Assembly: GCF_019396355.1 (NCBI RefSeq)
Contig: NZ_JAHKRK010000001.1
Location: 86,067 to 150,066 of the forward strand
Source: Pseudonocardia nigra
GTDB taxonomy: Bacteria > Actinomycetota > Actinomycetes > Mycobacteriales > Pseudonocardiaceae
Length of the DNA stretch: 64,000 nucleotides
Direction of reading: 5' to 3'
Shown: positions 9,196 to 16,873 of the stretch, in pieces
Position numbering within the stretch: position 1 is the stretch's first letter
Layout: every line of letters begins with the position of its first letter
The notes under the pieces: model-generated
Seen by the model: only the letters and a program-made list of their open reading frames with translations
Told to the model about the DNA's origin: nothing
The model's database searches: none
Made by a program: the position numbers and the translations under genes

Positions 9196-10356
9196 TCAGC
9201 GGGCGGGGGTGGGCTGCGGGTGGTCGCGGAGGATGTGGTTGTCGGCCCCGGCGTCCCGCGGGCGCTCGATCGCGGGGCGGAGGCCGTCCCAGCGGGCGGG
9301 CGGCCCGACGAACCAGTCCGGCTGTCCCTCGCCGGTCGCGGGCGGCGCGGCGACGAAGATGCCGTGCGGCTGCGCCTGCCGGTCGGCGAGCACCTCGGGA
9401 TAGGTCTTGATCGAGCCGGCCACGAGGCCCGCGCCGACCAGCATGTCCACGCACTCCGCCTTGGTCCGGCCCGACAGCGTCCCGCTCAGGACCTCGTGCA
9501 TCGCGGCCCGGTTCGCCACCCGCGCCGGGGAGGTCGCGAACCGCGGGTCGGCCACGAGGTCCGGGCGGCCGATCAGCTCGCAGAGCACCTTCCAGTGGGC
9601 CGGCGTGTACGCCGAGATCACCACGTAGCCGTCGGCGACGGCGATGACGTCGGCCGCCGGGGCGGCGCCGGGCTGGCCGTTGCCCTTGCGGCGGGGCGGC
9701 ACGCCGGTGAGGGCGTACTCCATCCAGTTCGGGGCCTGGAGCGAGATGGCGACGTCGAGCAGGCTCACCCGGATCTCGGCGCCCTCGCCGGTGCGCCCCC
9801 GCCCGACGAGGGCGGCGGTGACGGCCTGGGCGATCACGGCGGCGGAGGCCGCGTCGACGACCGGGAACCCCACGCGCTGCGGCTCGTCCCCCGCCGGGCC
9901 GGTGACCCACATGATCCCGGACTCCGCCTGGGCGGCGATGTCGAGACCGGGGCGGCGCACCGTGCCGTCGGAGTCTCCGAAGCCGGTGAGCTCCACGCAG
10001 ATCAGCTCCGGGCGGGCCGCCCGCAGCTCGCGCGCCCCGAGGCCGTACGCCTGCATCGCACCCGGCCGCAGGTTGCTCAGCACGACGTCCGCGTCCAGGA
10101 CGAGCGCCTCGGCGGCCGCGCGCCCGGCCGCGGTCTTGAGGTCGATCGTGACCATCCGCTTGCCGCGGTTGTAGGCCTGGAACATCGCCAAGCCGTAGCC
10201 GGGCAGGGCCCGGCTGGGTTCGCCGGACGGGGGCTCCAACTTGATCACCGTGGCGCCCTGGTCGGCGAGGATCTGGGCGGCGCCGGGAACGGCGATGTAC
10301 TGCCCGAACTCGATCACCCTCACGCCGGCCAGTGGCCCGGCTGTCTGCGCTGACAC
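9196..10356 (-). CDS. class III CoA-transferase (CaiB/BaiF family)
   Basis: Cytoplasmic CoA-transferase (386 residues), expected to move CoA between carboxylic acids through an enzyme-bound aspartyl-CoA anhydride. The N-terminal GVRVIEFGQYIAVPGAAQIL, VIKLEPPSGEPSR and NRGKR segments are characteristic. The probable catalytic Asp lies in RPGLDIAAQAESG. The GTG at 10356 is preferred over upstream in-frame starts because GGAGAGG sits about 8 bases before it and the protein then starts like its family. As first gene of the operon it probably activates the acid imported by TctABC for the acyl-CoA dehydrogenases and hydratase encoded downstream. Confidence 0.9.
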   Translation of the reverse strand: MSAQTAGPLAGVRVIEFGQYIAVPGAAQILADQGATVIKLEPPSGEPSRALPGYGLAMFQAYNRGKRMVTIDLKTAAGRAAAEALVLDADVVLSNLRPGAMQAYGLGARELRAARPELICVELTGFGDSDGTVRRPGLDIAAQAESGIMWVTGPAGDEPQRVGFPVVDAASAAVIAQAVTAALVGRGRTGEGAEIRVSLLDVAISLQAPNWMEYALTGVPPRRKGNGQPGAAPAADVIAVADGYVVISAYTPAHWKVLCELIGRPDLVADPRFATSPARVANRAAMHEVLSGTLSGRTKAECVDMLVGAGLVAGSIKTYPEVLADRQAQPHGIFVAAPPATGEGQPDWFVGPPARWDGLRPAIERPRDAGADNHILRDHPQPTPAR

Positions 10357-10483
10357 CGATGGACGACCTCTCCGTCGCAATGGCCCGTCGTGGGACGCCG
10401 CAAGTCCAGCCCACGCGACATCTCCGGTCAAACAGCTGTCAACGGTCCTTGCCATAGGGGTCGCCTATAGGTCGAGCCCGCGG

Positions 10484-11419
10484 CTACTCCAACGAGCCGG
10501 AGTCCCGGCACAGCTCGAGGAACGCCGCCGCTGCGGGCGAGAGGTGGGAGTCGCGGCAGACCACGACGACGTCCCGGGTCAGCGGCGGGTCGAGCCGCGC
10601 GACGATTGCGCCGCGCATCGCGGCGCGGCGGGCCTGTACGGTGTCCGTGAGGACGGCACCCGCCCCGGCCATCGCGAGCGAGATGAACGAGTCGCGGTGC
10701 TCGGTGCGTATGACGATGGCGTCGTCGATCTCCGGGCACGTCGCCCGGAGCTGCCGGTAGAGGTCCGAGCTCTCCCAGTACGGGGCGACGATGATGCCGA
10801 GCTCGACGAGCCGGGACCGCGGGATCCGCTCGGCCATCCCCGTCGTGCCCGGCGGGCACACCGCCCAGATCTCGCCCGTGTACATGGGGGTGATCCGGAT
10901 GCCGTCGACGGCGCCACCCGGGTGTTCGGTGACGCCGATCTCGTTCTCCCCCTCGACGATCGACGCCGTGATCTCGGAGACGAACTGCGCGGCCGGCGCC
11001 GTGAGCCGCACGCGCACCCCGGGGTGCCGGCGACGGAACACGCCGATCAGCGTCGACAGCGGCTCCTGGGCGAGCGAGGGGGTGGAGATGGTGTCGAGCG
11101 TTCCCGTCGACAGCCCGGCAACCTCCGAGGCCGCGGCGACCACCAGATCGAACGCCCGCAGGGCGCGGTGGGCCGGACCGACGACGGCGCGGCCCTCCGG
11201 GGTGAGCCGCGACCCGAGCCGCGACCGCTCGAACAGGGTCACCCCCAGGTAGTGCTCGAGCTGGCGGATCCCCTGCGCGATCCCGGACGCGGCCACGAAG
11301 AGCCGCTCCCCGGCGGCTTTGAACCCCCCGCACTCGCTGACCGCGATGAAGTACTCCAGGTGCCGGCGTTCGATCCGCGGATCGCCGAGACCTCTGGCGT
11401 GGGCGGGCGGGTCAACCAT
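10484..11419 (-). CDS. LysR-family transcriptional regulator (proximal)
   Basis: LysR-type regulator of about 311 residues. The N-terminal winged helix begins RRHLEYFIAVSECGGFKAAG and continues through ASGIAQGIRQLEHYLGVTLFERS. The rest is the two-lobed effector domain. The ATG at 11419 is preferred; a GTG at 11428 is also possible. The gene overlaps the tail of the second LysR gene by 8 bases and lies 128 bp upstream of the CoA-transferase start, in the same direction. It is therefore the likely regulator of the acid-catabolic operon. Confidence 0.88.
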   Translation of the reverse strand: MVDPPAHARGLGDPRIERRHLEYFIAVSECGGFKAAGERLFVAASGIAQGIRQLEHYLGVTLFERSRLGSRLTPEGRAVVGPAHRALRAFDLVVAAASEVAGLSTGTLDTISTPSLAQEPLSTLIGVFRRRHPGVRVRLTAPAAQFVSEITASIVEGENEIGVTEHPGGAVDGIRITPMYTGEIWAVCPPGTTGMAERIPRSRLVELGIIVAPYWESSDLYRQLRATCPEIDDAIVIRTEHRDSFISLAMAGAGAVLTDTVQARRAAMRGAIVARLDPPLTRDVVVVCRDSHLSPAAAAFLELCRDSGSLE

Positions 11420-12422
11420 CGTGATCACCCGTCGATGCCTCGGCGCAGGCCCGGCGGGCCAGTTCGAGGAAGGCCGTTCCGGCAGGCGAGAGCCACCCGT
11501 CCCGGTAGGCGAGGACGAGGCGGCGCGTCAGCAGCGGCCGCGTCCGCACCGCACGCACCCCGAGCGCAGTGGCCTCGACGGCCTGCGACTCGGGCACGAA
11601 CGACGCGCCGGCCCCCGCGAGCGCGAGCGGGATGAGCGAGCCCTGATGGTCGGTCTCGACCGCGACCGCGTCGCGGACCCGCTCCTCGCCGACGTGCGCC
11701 TCGAGGATGCCGCGCGTGAGCCCGCCACGCGGCGTCACGACCAGCCCGGCGGCGAGGATCTCCTCGATCGTCGGGTCGTCGCCCACCGGGCTGTCCTCGG
11801 GCAGGATCGCGTTGAGCACCTGCTCCAGAAAGGGCTCCGCGACCAGGCCGCGAGGCTCCGCACCCTCCACCGTCAGAGCGATCTCGGCCTGACCGTCCAG
11901 GACCTGTTCGACGGACCCTGCACCCCGGCGTGGCCGCCGGACGGTGATGAAGATCCCGGGGTGGGCCAGCCGGTAGGCGCCGAGGAGTCGGGCGAGCGGA
12001 TCCTGCGCGAGGGTGGGCGGGCTGACGAGCTGCAGCTTCCCCGACGTCATGCCCCGCAGCGCGTCGAGTGCTGCGGTGGCCGCACCGAAGCTCCGGATCA
12101 CCTGGGTGGCCGGCCCGAGCAGGGCCTCCCCGGCGCTGGTCAGCTCCACACCGCTCGGTGTGCGCCGGAAAAGCTGCATGCCGACCGACTGCTCCAGCCC
12201 GGCGATCGCCTGGGACAGCGACGGCTGCGCGACCTTGGTCAGCCGGGCAGCCCGCGAGAGGCTGCCGTGCTCCGCGACGGCCAGGAAGTATTCGAGCTGA
12301 CGGCGGTTCGTGGCGCGCTCCCGGACGTGATGTGGGCCGCGGTCATCGTTCCACAGCGGCCGCTCGGCGCTGCGCCACCTCCTGCGACACCCACGGTCAC
12401 GGGTTGCCTGCCCGCACCGCAT
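11412..12422 (-). CDS. LysR-family transcriptional regulator (distal), start uncertain
   Basis: Second LysR-type regulator, co-transcribed with and related to its neighbour. The helix-turn-helix region is RRQLEYFLAVAEHGSLSRAA to PSLSQAIAGLEQSVGMQLFRR, followed by the effector domain. The start is a problem: no ATG/GTG/TTG lies within a few codons of RRQLEYF. The nearest in-frame starts (12422 or 12452) add 38-50 Arg-rich residues unlike a LysR N-terminus. An ATG in the +1 frame at about 12347 would give a natural start if one base were missing near 12315. So either the N-terminal extension is real or the 5' end contains a frameshift. Confidence 0.78.
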   Translation of the reverse strand: MRCGQATRDRGCRRRWRSAERPLWNDDRGPHHVRERATNRRQLEYFLAVAEHGSLSRAARLTKVAQPSLSQAIAGLEQSVGMQLFRRTPSGVELTSAGEALLGPATQVIRSFGAATAALDALRGMTSGKLQLVSPPTLAQDPLARLLGAYRLAHPGIFITVRRPRRGAGSVEQVLDGQAEIALTVEGAEPRGLVAEPFLEQVLNAILPEDSPVGDDPTIEEILAAGLVVTPRGGLTRGILEAHVGEERVRDAVAVETDHQGSLIPLALAGAGASFVPESQAVEATALGVRAVRTRPLLTRRLVLAYRDGWLSPAGTAFLELARRACAEASTGDHDG

Positions 12423-12698
12423 CGGTCCGTGGGATGGTGAACTGATCTTCACCCGTCAGCGTGAACTTCGGAAGCGGACACGCCCGGCTCACCACTGCCG
12501 CCGGCCCGGGCAGCCGGGCATCGCCCCTGCTCACGGGGCCACGGCGGTCGACGAACGGCGACCTCCCGTTCGAGATGCTACACGCGCAGGGTGCTGCGCC
12601 GCGTATCTGTAGAACACCGTACTCGTTCCTCGGCTGAGCACACCGGACGGCTCGCTCCCCGTTGCCGCTTCGGTCAGTTCCCGATGAAGAGGACTCCG

Positions 12699-15038
12699 AT
12701 GGCCCAGCACCGCGTCGCCCCCGCACCGAGAGCCGGCTTGCTCGGCAAGGACACCAGCCGACGGCGCTTCCTCGGCTACCTCATCGCCGCCCCCACGCTC
12801 GTCGTCGCGGCCGAGGTCACCCGCCAGTCCGTGTTCGGCGGCTCGTCGGCCTCGGCCGCGGCGATCCCGTCCGCGCCGCAGACCCCCGAGGTCTACGACC
12901 TGCTCGACGCGCTGCGCGACGCGGCGCGGCCCACCGCGAACCTGATCCGGATCGAGGTGAACCGCGACGGCACGGTGTCGTTCGCGCTGCCCCGCTCCGA
13001 CAACGGCCAGGGCATCATCACCTCCACCCAGATGATCATCTCCGAGGAGATGGACCTCGAGGTCGAGCAGGTGCGTGTCACCCTCGCCGACGCCCGGCCG
13101 GAACTGGTGTTCAACCAGCTCACCGGCGGGTCGAGCACGACGTTCACCACCTACACGCCGATCCGGGTCGCGGCCGCGCTCGCGAAGGGCCGGCTGCTCG
13201 CCGCCGCCGCCCAGATCCTCGACCAGGACGTCCGCACGCTCACCAGCCGCGGCGGCGTGATCAGCGGGGCCGGCGGCACCGCGCTCCCGTTCTCGGAGCT
13301 GACGGAGCGGGCCGCCAGCGCCACGCACGAGCAGGTGGAGGTCGTCCTCAAGCCCCAGGAGGAATTCCGGGTCATCGGGAAGCCCCAGAACAAGACGGAC
13401 GCGCGCGCGATCGTCACGGGCCGGAAGAACTTCGCCACCGACCTGAAGATCCCCGGGGCGCTCCCGACCGTCATCTGCCGGGCACCCGACCTCAACGGCA
13501 CGCCGAAGCGGGTCGCGAACCTCTCCGAGGTCCGGAACATGCCGGGTGTCACCGACGTGGAGGTCGTCTCCACCGGTGTCGCGGTCCGCGCGGTCACGTT
13601 CGGGCAGGCGATCGACGGGGTCAACGCGCTGCGCGTCGACTGGAACCCCGGCACGGTCGCGGGCGAGGACGACGAGTCGGTCCTGGAGAAGCTCAGGGCC
13701 GCCGAGCTGCCGCTGGCCGTCCCCGCGGGGGTCGGTGACACCGTCGAGGGCGCGTTCACCTTCTACTTCGCCTCCAACAGCTCCCTGGAGACCAACTCGG
13801 CGATCGCCGACGTCCGGCGCGACCGCGCGGAGATCTGGGGGGCGATGAAGAACCCCATCGCCGCGCAGGCGGAGATCGCGCGGAAGGTCGGCCTTCCGCA
13901 GAACGCCGTCACGGTGCACGTCACCGAGGGCGGCGGGTCGTTCGGGCGCAAGCTGTTCTTCGACGCCGCGCTCGAGGCCGCCGAGGTGTCGAAGGTGATG
14001 GGCAAGCCGGTCAAGCTGATGTGGACCCGGGCCGACGACTCCCGGCAGGGCCGGGTGCACCCGATGTCCACCGCGCGCGTGCGGGCCCAGATCGGCGGCG
14101 ACGCGGTGCTGAGCTACGAGCAGCGGCACACCAGCGTCGCGACCGAGATCAACCCGGGCCTCGGCGAGCCGATCAGCGCGGCGGCCGTGAAGGTGCCGCT
14201 GGGGAACCTCACGCTCTCGGAGAGTGTGTTCGAGCTGACCCAGGTCACGCCCTACCACTTCGGGGTGTCGACCCGGCTGCTCAACGAGGTCGACATGCGG
14301 TTCAACACCGCGAGCATGCGCAACATCTACTCGCCCAACGTGGCGACGGCGCGCGAGCTGATGGTCGACCGCATCGCCGAGCGGATGGGCAAGGACCCCT
14401 ACGAGTTCCGCCGCGAGTTCCTCAAGACCGACCGGCTGCGTGCGGTCCTGGACGCGGTCGCCGGGGAGGGTGACTGGGGCCGCTCGATGGCGCGGGGCAC
14501 CGCCCAGGGCCTCGGCATCCACACCGAGTACAAGGGCGTGTGCGCGGCACTGGTGGAGATCGACTGCCGGCCGGAGACGGTGAACCGGAGGATCCGCGAG
14601 GCGGTGACGGGCCCGCGGGTGACGAAGGCGACCCTCGCCGTCGACGTCGGGCTGGTGATCAACCCCCGGGGCCTGGAAGCGCAGATGATGGGCGGCATCA
14701 ACGATGCGATCGCGCTGATCCTCAGCTCGAGCCTGCACCTGACCGACGGCCACTTCGTCGAGGCCAGCTGGGACAACTACTTCTACACGCGGCAGTGGAA
14801 CACCCCGCCGGAGATGAACATCATCATCGTGGACTCGGGGGCGGACGAGCCCGGCGGCGCGGGCGAGTTCGGCGTCGCCGCACCGTGCGGTGCGATCGCC
14901 AACGCCTACGTGCGCGCGACCGGGAAGGTGCCGGAGTACTTCCCGATCAACCACAAGGACCCGTTCCCGTTCGAGCCCAAGCCGACCGTGCCGCCGATCC
15001 CCCCGTCGCCGACCGACGGCCTGAAGTACACCTATTGA
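12699..15038 (+). CDS. Tat-exported molybdopterin hydroxylase large subunit (IsoB-like)
   Basis: Molybdenum-binding subunit (779 residues) of the xanthine oxidase family, periplasmic/aldehyde-oxidase (isoquinoline 1-oxidoreductase beta) branch. It would hydroxylate an aldehyde or N-heteroaromatic substrate with water-derived oxygen. A twin-arginine signal SRRRFLGYLIAAPTLVVAAE occupies residues 20-39, so the complex is exported folded. Family segments include GGGSFGRKLFFDAALEAAEV and the C-terminal GGAGEFGVAAPCGAIANA, containing the expected catalytic Glu. The ATG at 12699 is chosen because AGAGGA precedes it by 7 bases. The [2Fe-2S] subunit gene follows after 10 bp. No FAD subunit, cytochrome or XdhC-like maturation gene is adjacent, so the electron acceptor is unknown. 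Confidence 0.9.
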   Translation: MAQHRVAPAPRAGLLGKDTSRRRFLGYLIAAPTLVVAAEVTRQSVFGGSSASAAAIPSAPQTPEVYDLLDALRDAARPTANLIRIEVNRDGTVSFALPRSDNGQGIITSTQMIISEEMDLEVEQVRVTLADARPELVFNQLTGGSSTTFTTYTPIRVAAALAKGRLLAAAAQILDQDVRTLTSRGGVISGAGGTALPFSELTERAASATHEQVEVVLKPQEEFRVIGKPQNKTDARAIVTGRKNFATDLKIPGALPTVICRAPDLNGTPKRVANLSEVRNMPGVTDVEVVSTGVAVRAVTFGQAIDGVNALRVDWNPGTVAGEDDESVLEKLRAAELPLAVPAGVGDTVEGAFTFYFASNSSLETNSAIADVRRDRAEIWGAMKNPIAAQAEIARKVGLPQNAVTVHVTEGGGSFGRKLFFDAALEAAEVSKVMGKPVKLMWTRADDSRQGRVHPMSTARVRAQIGGDAVLSYEQRHTSVATEINPGLGEPISAAAVKVPLGNLTLSESVFELTQVTPYHFGVSTRLLNEVDMRFNTASMRNIYSPNVATARELMVDRIAERMGKDPYEFRREFLKTDRLRAVLDAVAGEGDWGRSMARGTAQGLGIHTEYKGVCAALVEIDCRPETVNRRIREAVTGPRVTKATLAVDVGLVINPRGLEAQMMGGINDAIALILSSSLHLTDGHFVEASWDNYFYTRQWNTPPEMNIIIVDSGADEPGGAGEFGVAAPCGAIANAYVRATGKVPEYFPINHKDPFPFEPKPTVPPIPPSPTDGLKYTY

Positions 15039-15048
15039 GGAGCACGCC

Positions 15049-15519
15049 ATGCCCACCCACACCTTCACGCTCAACGGCGAGCGCGTCTCGGTGGACACCG
15101 AGGACGACGTGCGCCTGCTCTGGGTCATCCGGGACCTGCTGGGGGTCACCGGCCCCAAGTACGGCTGCGGGATCAACGTCTGCAAGGCCTGCACGTCCCA
15201 CATCAACGGCAAGGCCTTCAACCCCTGCTCCGTGCCGGTCTCCGACGCCTCCGAGTCCGACGAGATCACCACCATCGAGGGGCTGGCCGACGGCGACGAG
15301 CTGCACCCGATGCAGCAGGCCTGGATCGACCGCGACGTGCCGCAGTGCGGCTACTGCCAGCCCGGCCAGATCATGGCCGCGGTCGCGAAGGTCCGCCAGT
15401 GCATGGCCGAGGGCCGTGACGTCGACGACGACGCCATCGAGGAGATCCGCAACATCTGCCGTTGCGGCACCTACAACCGCATCCGCGAGGCCATCAAGGC
15501 CGGCGCGGAGAACATGTGA
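15049..15519 (+). CDS. (2Fe-2S)-binding small subunit of molybdenum hydroxylase (IsoA-like)
   Basis: Electron-transfer subunit of 156 residues with two [2Fe-2S] domains. The plant-ferredoxin-like N-terminal cluster uses the Cys in YGCGINVCKACTSHING plus a following NPC. The second, alpha-helical cluster uses CGYCQPGQ and CRCGTYNRIREA. It lacks a signal peptide and presumably rides out of the cell with the Tat-targeted large subunit, as known for this enzyme class. It lies in the operon large subunit, small subunit, small exported protein. The Ala/Ser choices around the clusters are ordinary. Confidence 0.93.
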   Translation: MPTHTFTLNGERVSVDTEDDVRLLWVIRDLLGVTGPKYGCGINVCKACTSHINGKAFNPCSVPVSDASESDEITTIEGLADGDELHPMQQAWIDRDVPQCGYCQPGQIMAAVAKVRQCMAEGRDVDDDAIEEIRNICRCGTYNRIREAIKAGAENM

Positions 15520-15529
15520 GGAGATCCCG

Positions 15530-15817
15530 ATGAGGAAGCGCCTTCTCGGCACGATGCTGCTCGGCGGGGCCGTCCTGCCGTTCGCCGCGGCGGGCACCGC
15601 CTCGGCCGCCGAAGCCCCCGAGCACTCGACGAGCGACCTGGAGCAGGCCGTGAGCGCCGGCGCCGCGACCGTCGCGAACGCCCAGGCCTCGTTCCTCGAC
15701 GCCGTCGACGGGGAGGAACCGACCGGCGCGGAAGGGCTCGAGAGCGAGTTCCCGGAGTTCGACTACCGCTACATCGAGGGGCCTGCGGGCGGCCTGCTCA
15801 ACGGGCCGTTCAGCTGA
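15530..15817 (+). CDS. small exported protein of unknown function, co-operonic with molybdenum hydroxylase
   Basis: Predicted 95-residue secreted protein: a signal peptide (MRKRLLGTMLLGGAVLPFAAAGTASA) is followed by a 65-70 residue mature chain with an acidic middle (DAVDGEEPTGAEGLESEFPEFDYR) and a Gly-rich end (EGPAGGLLNGPFS). There are no cysteines or recognisable domain. GAGGAG lies 5 bases before the ATG, and only 10 bp separate it from the [2Fe-2S] subunit, so it is translated with the hydroxylase. A terminator-like hairpin follows immediately. A role as assembly factor, acceptor adaptor or accessory subunit is possible, but nothing in the sequence decides. Confidence 0.75.
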   Translation: MRKRLLGTMLLGGAVLPFAAAGTASAAEAPEHSTSDLEQAVSAGAATVANAQASFLDAVDGEEPTGAEGLESEFPEFDYRYIEGPAGGLLNGPFS

Positions 15818-15829
15818 CGGAGACCGGTC

Positions 15830-15869
15830 GTGAGTGCGCAGCGTCGTTGCAGGGACGTTCCGCACTCAC
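15830..15869. terminator. bidirectional hairpin terminator between convergent genes
   Basis: The arms GTGAGTGCG and CGCACTCAC continue inward through AGCGTC/GACGTT, giving a 16-position stem with one mismatch and one G-T pair around an 8-base loop. It sits between the convergent molybdenum-hydroxylase operon and the intradiol dioxygenase gene. The TGA stop of the dioxygenase lies inside the right arm. No U-tract is visible, as is usual for actinobacterial terminators. Confidence 0.7.
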
Positions 15870-16768
15870 GGCCGGCCGGGCCGCTGTCCTGCGCTCGGGG
15901 TGGTCGTGGTGTCGACAGCGGCGACGAGACCGACGGTGTAGCCGCGGATGACGTCACCGGTCACGGTGGCGAGCTGGCTCGCGCCGCCGTCGTCGCCGAA
16001 GACGTTGTCGTCCCGGAGGCTGACCTCCGCCAGGTTCCCGACCGAGGCCTCGTAACCCTCCTGGGCGTACACCTGCGCACAGGCATCGGCCGCAAGCGCG
16101 ACCTGCGAGGTCGCGATGGCGTTCGACGCCTCCGTGATGCCCGCCTGGTCCGGGTAGACCTCGAAGTGGACGTGCGGCCAGCGCCCGGGGTAACAGGCCG
16201 GGAAGACGCTCGTGAAGCGCACCCGCCCGTCCGCGTCCGCGATCTGGACACCGCGCAGGTAGTTCTGGTCCTCCACGCCCTGCGAGTACATGGAGTACCC
16301 GCCGTCGCGGTCGCAGTGCCAGACGTAGACCGCCACCCCGGCGAACGGGACTCCGCCGTTCGCGAGGTCGGTGACCACCAGCTCGAGCGTCATCGGCACG
16401 CCGTCGGCCGTACCGCTCGCCTCTCCGAAGCTCGATCGGATGTCGCTGCGCACGATCCCGCTCTGCGACAGCACGTCGGGCCCGTTGGACCCGTCCCCCG
16501 GGTACGGGCCGGCCGTCTCGTCGGGGATCTCCCCCGAGGCGCTTCCCGTCGACGCCGTGGCGCTCGACGGGGTGGCGCCGCCCGCGTTGGCGCCGCAGGC
16601 CGCCAGGCCGGCGGTCACCGCGCCCAGGCCCAGCGCCCGCAGCAGCCGCCGCCGGTTCATCAGGGTCCCGACGTCGAAACCCAGCCCTTGGTCCACGACC
16701 TCCTCGTCCGGCCGGGCCAACGGCCGGCCCTCGTACGTCGACTCCCGATCGTGCTGCTCACGCTTCAC
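15866..16768 (-). CDS. exported intradiol ring-cleavage dioxygenase family protein
   Basis: Predicted non-haem Fe(III) dioxygenase-fold protein (300 residues), with the family core AVYVWHCDRDGGYSMYS and the metal-ligand segment PGRWPHVHFEVYPD. It has a Tat-type signal after an unusually long N-region: NRRRLLRALGLGAVTAGLAAC (about residues 38-58), with lipobox LAAC, so it is probably a Tat-exported lipoprotein. The GTG at 16768 has GGAGA 5 bases upstream. A substrate-specific function is not known; cytoplasmic homologues open catechols or protocatechuate. It converges on the exported molybdenum hydroxylase operon, which may share its aromatic substrate range (inference). Confidence 0.88.
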   Translation of the reverse strand: MKREQHDRESTYEGRPLARPDEEVVDQGLGFDVGTLMNRRRLLRALGLGAVTAGLAACGANAGGATPSSATASTGSASGEIPDETAGPYPGDGSNGPDVLSQSGIVRSDIRSSFGEASGTADGVPMTLELVVTDLANGGVPFAGVAVYVWHCDRDGGYSMYSQGVEDQNYLRGVQIADADGRVRFTSVFPACYPGRWPHVHFEVYPDQAGITEASNAIATSQVALAADACAQVYAQEGYEASVGNLAEVSLRDDNVFGDDGGASQLATVTGDVIRGYTVGLVAAVDTTTTPSAGQRPGRP

Positions 16769-16873
16769 GTGCTTCTCCGATGCCGTCCGCGACTTCCCGC
16801 TCGACGCTAGAGACGGGACCTGTGCCTCGGCTGTGCCGTCGCTGTGGGCGGCTGTGGAGGGGAGGATGACGGC

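Noticed and set aside
12531..15275. 914-codon open frame on the minus strand
   Set aside because: It is the reverse complement of the well-supported molybdenum hydroxylase operon; its translation is low-complexity Arg/Asp/Gly-rich without family motifs.
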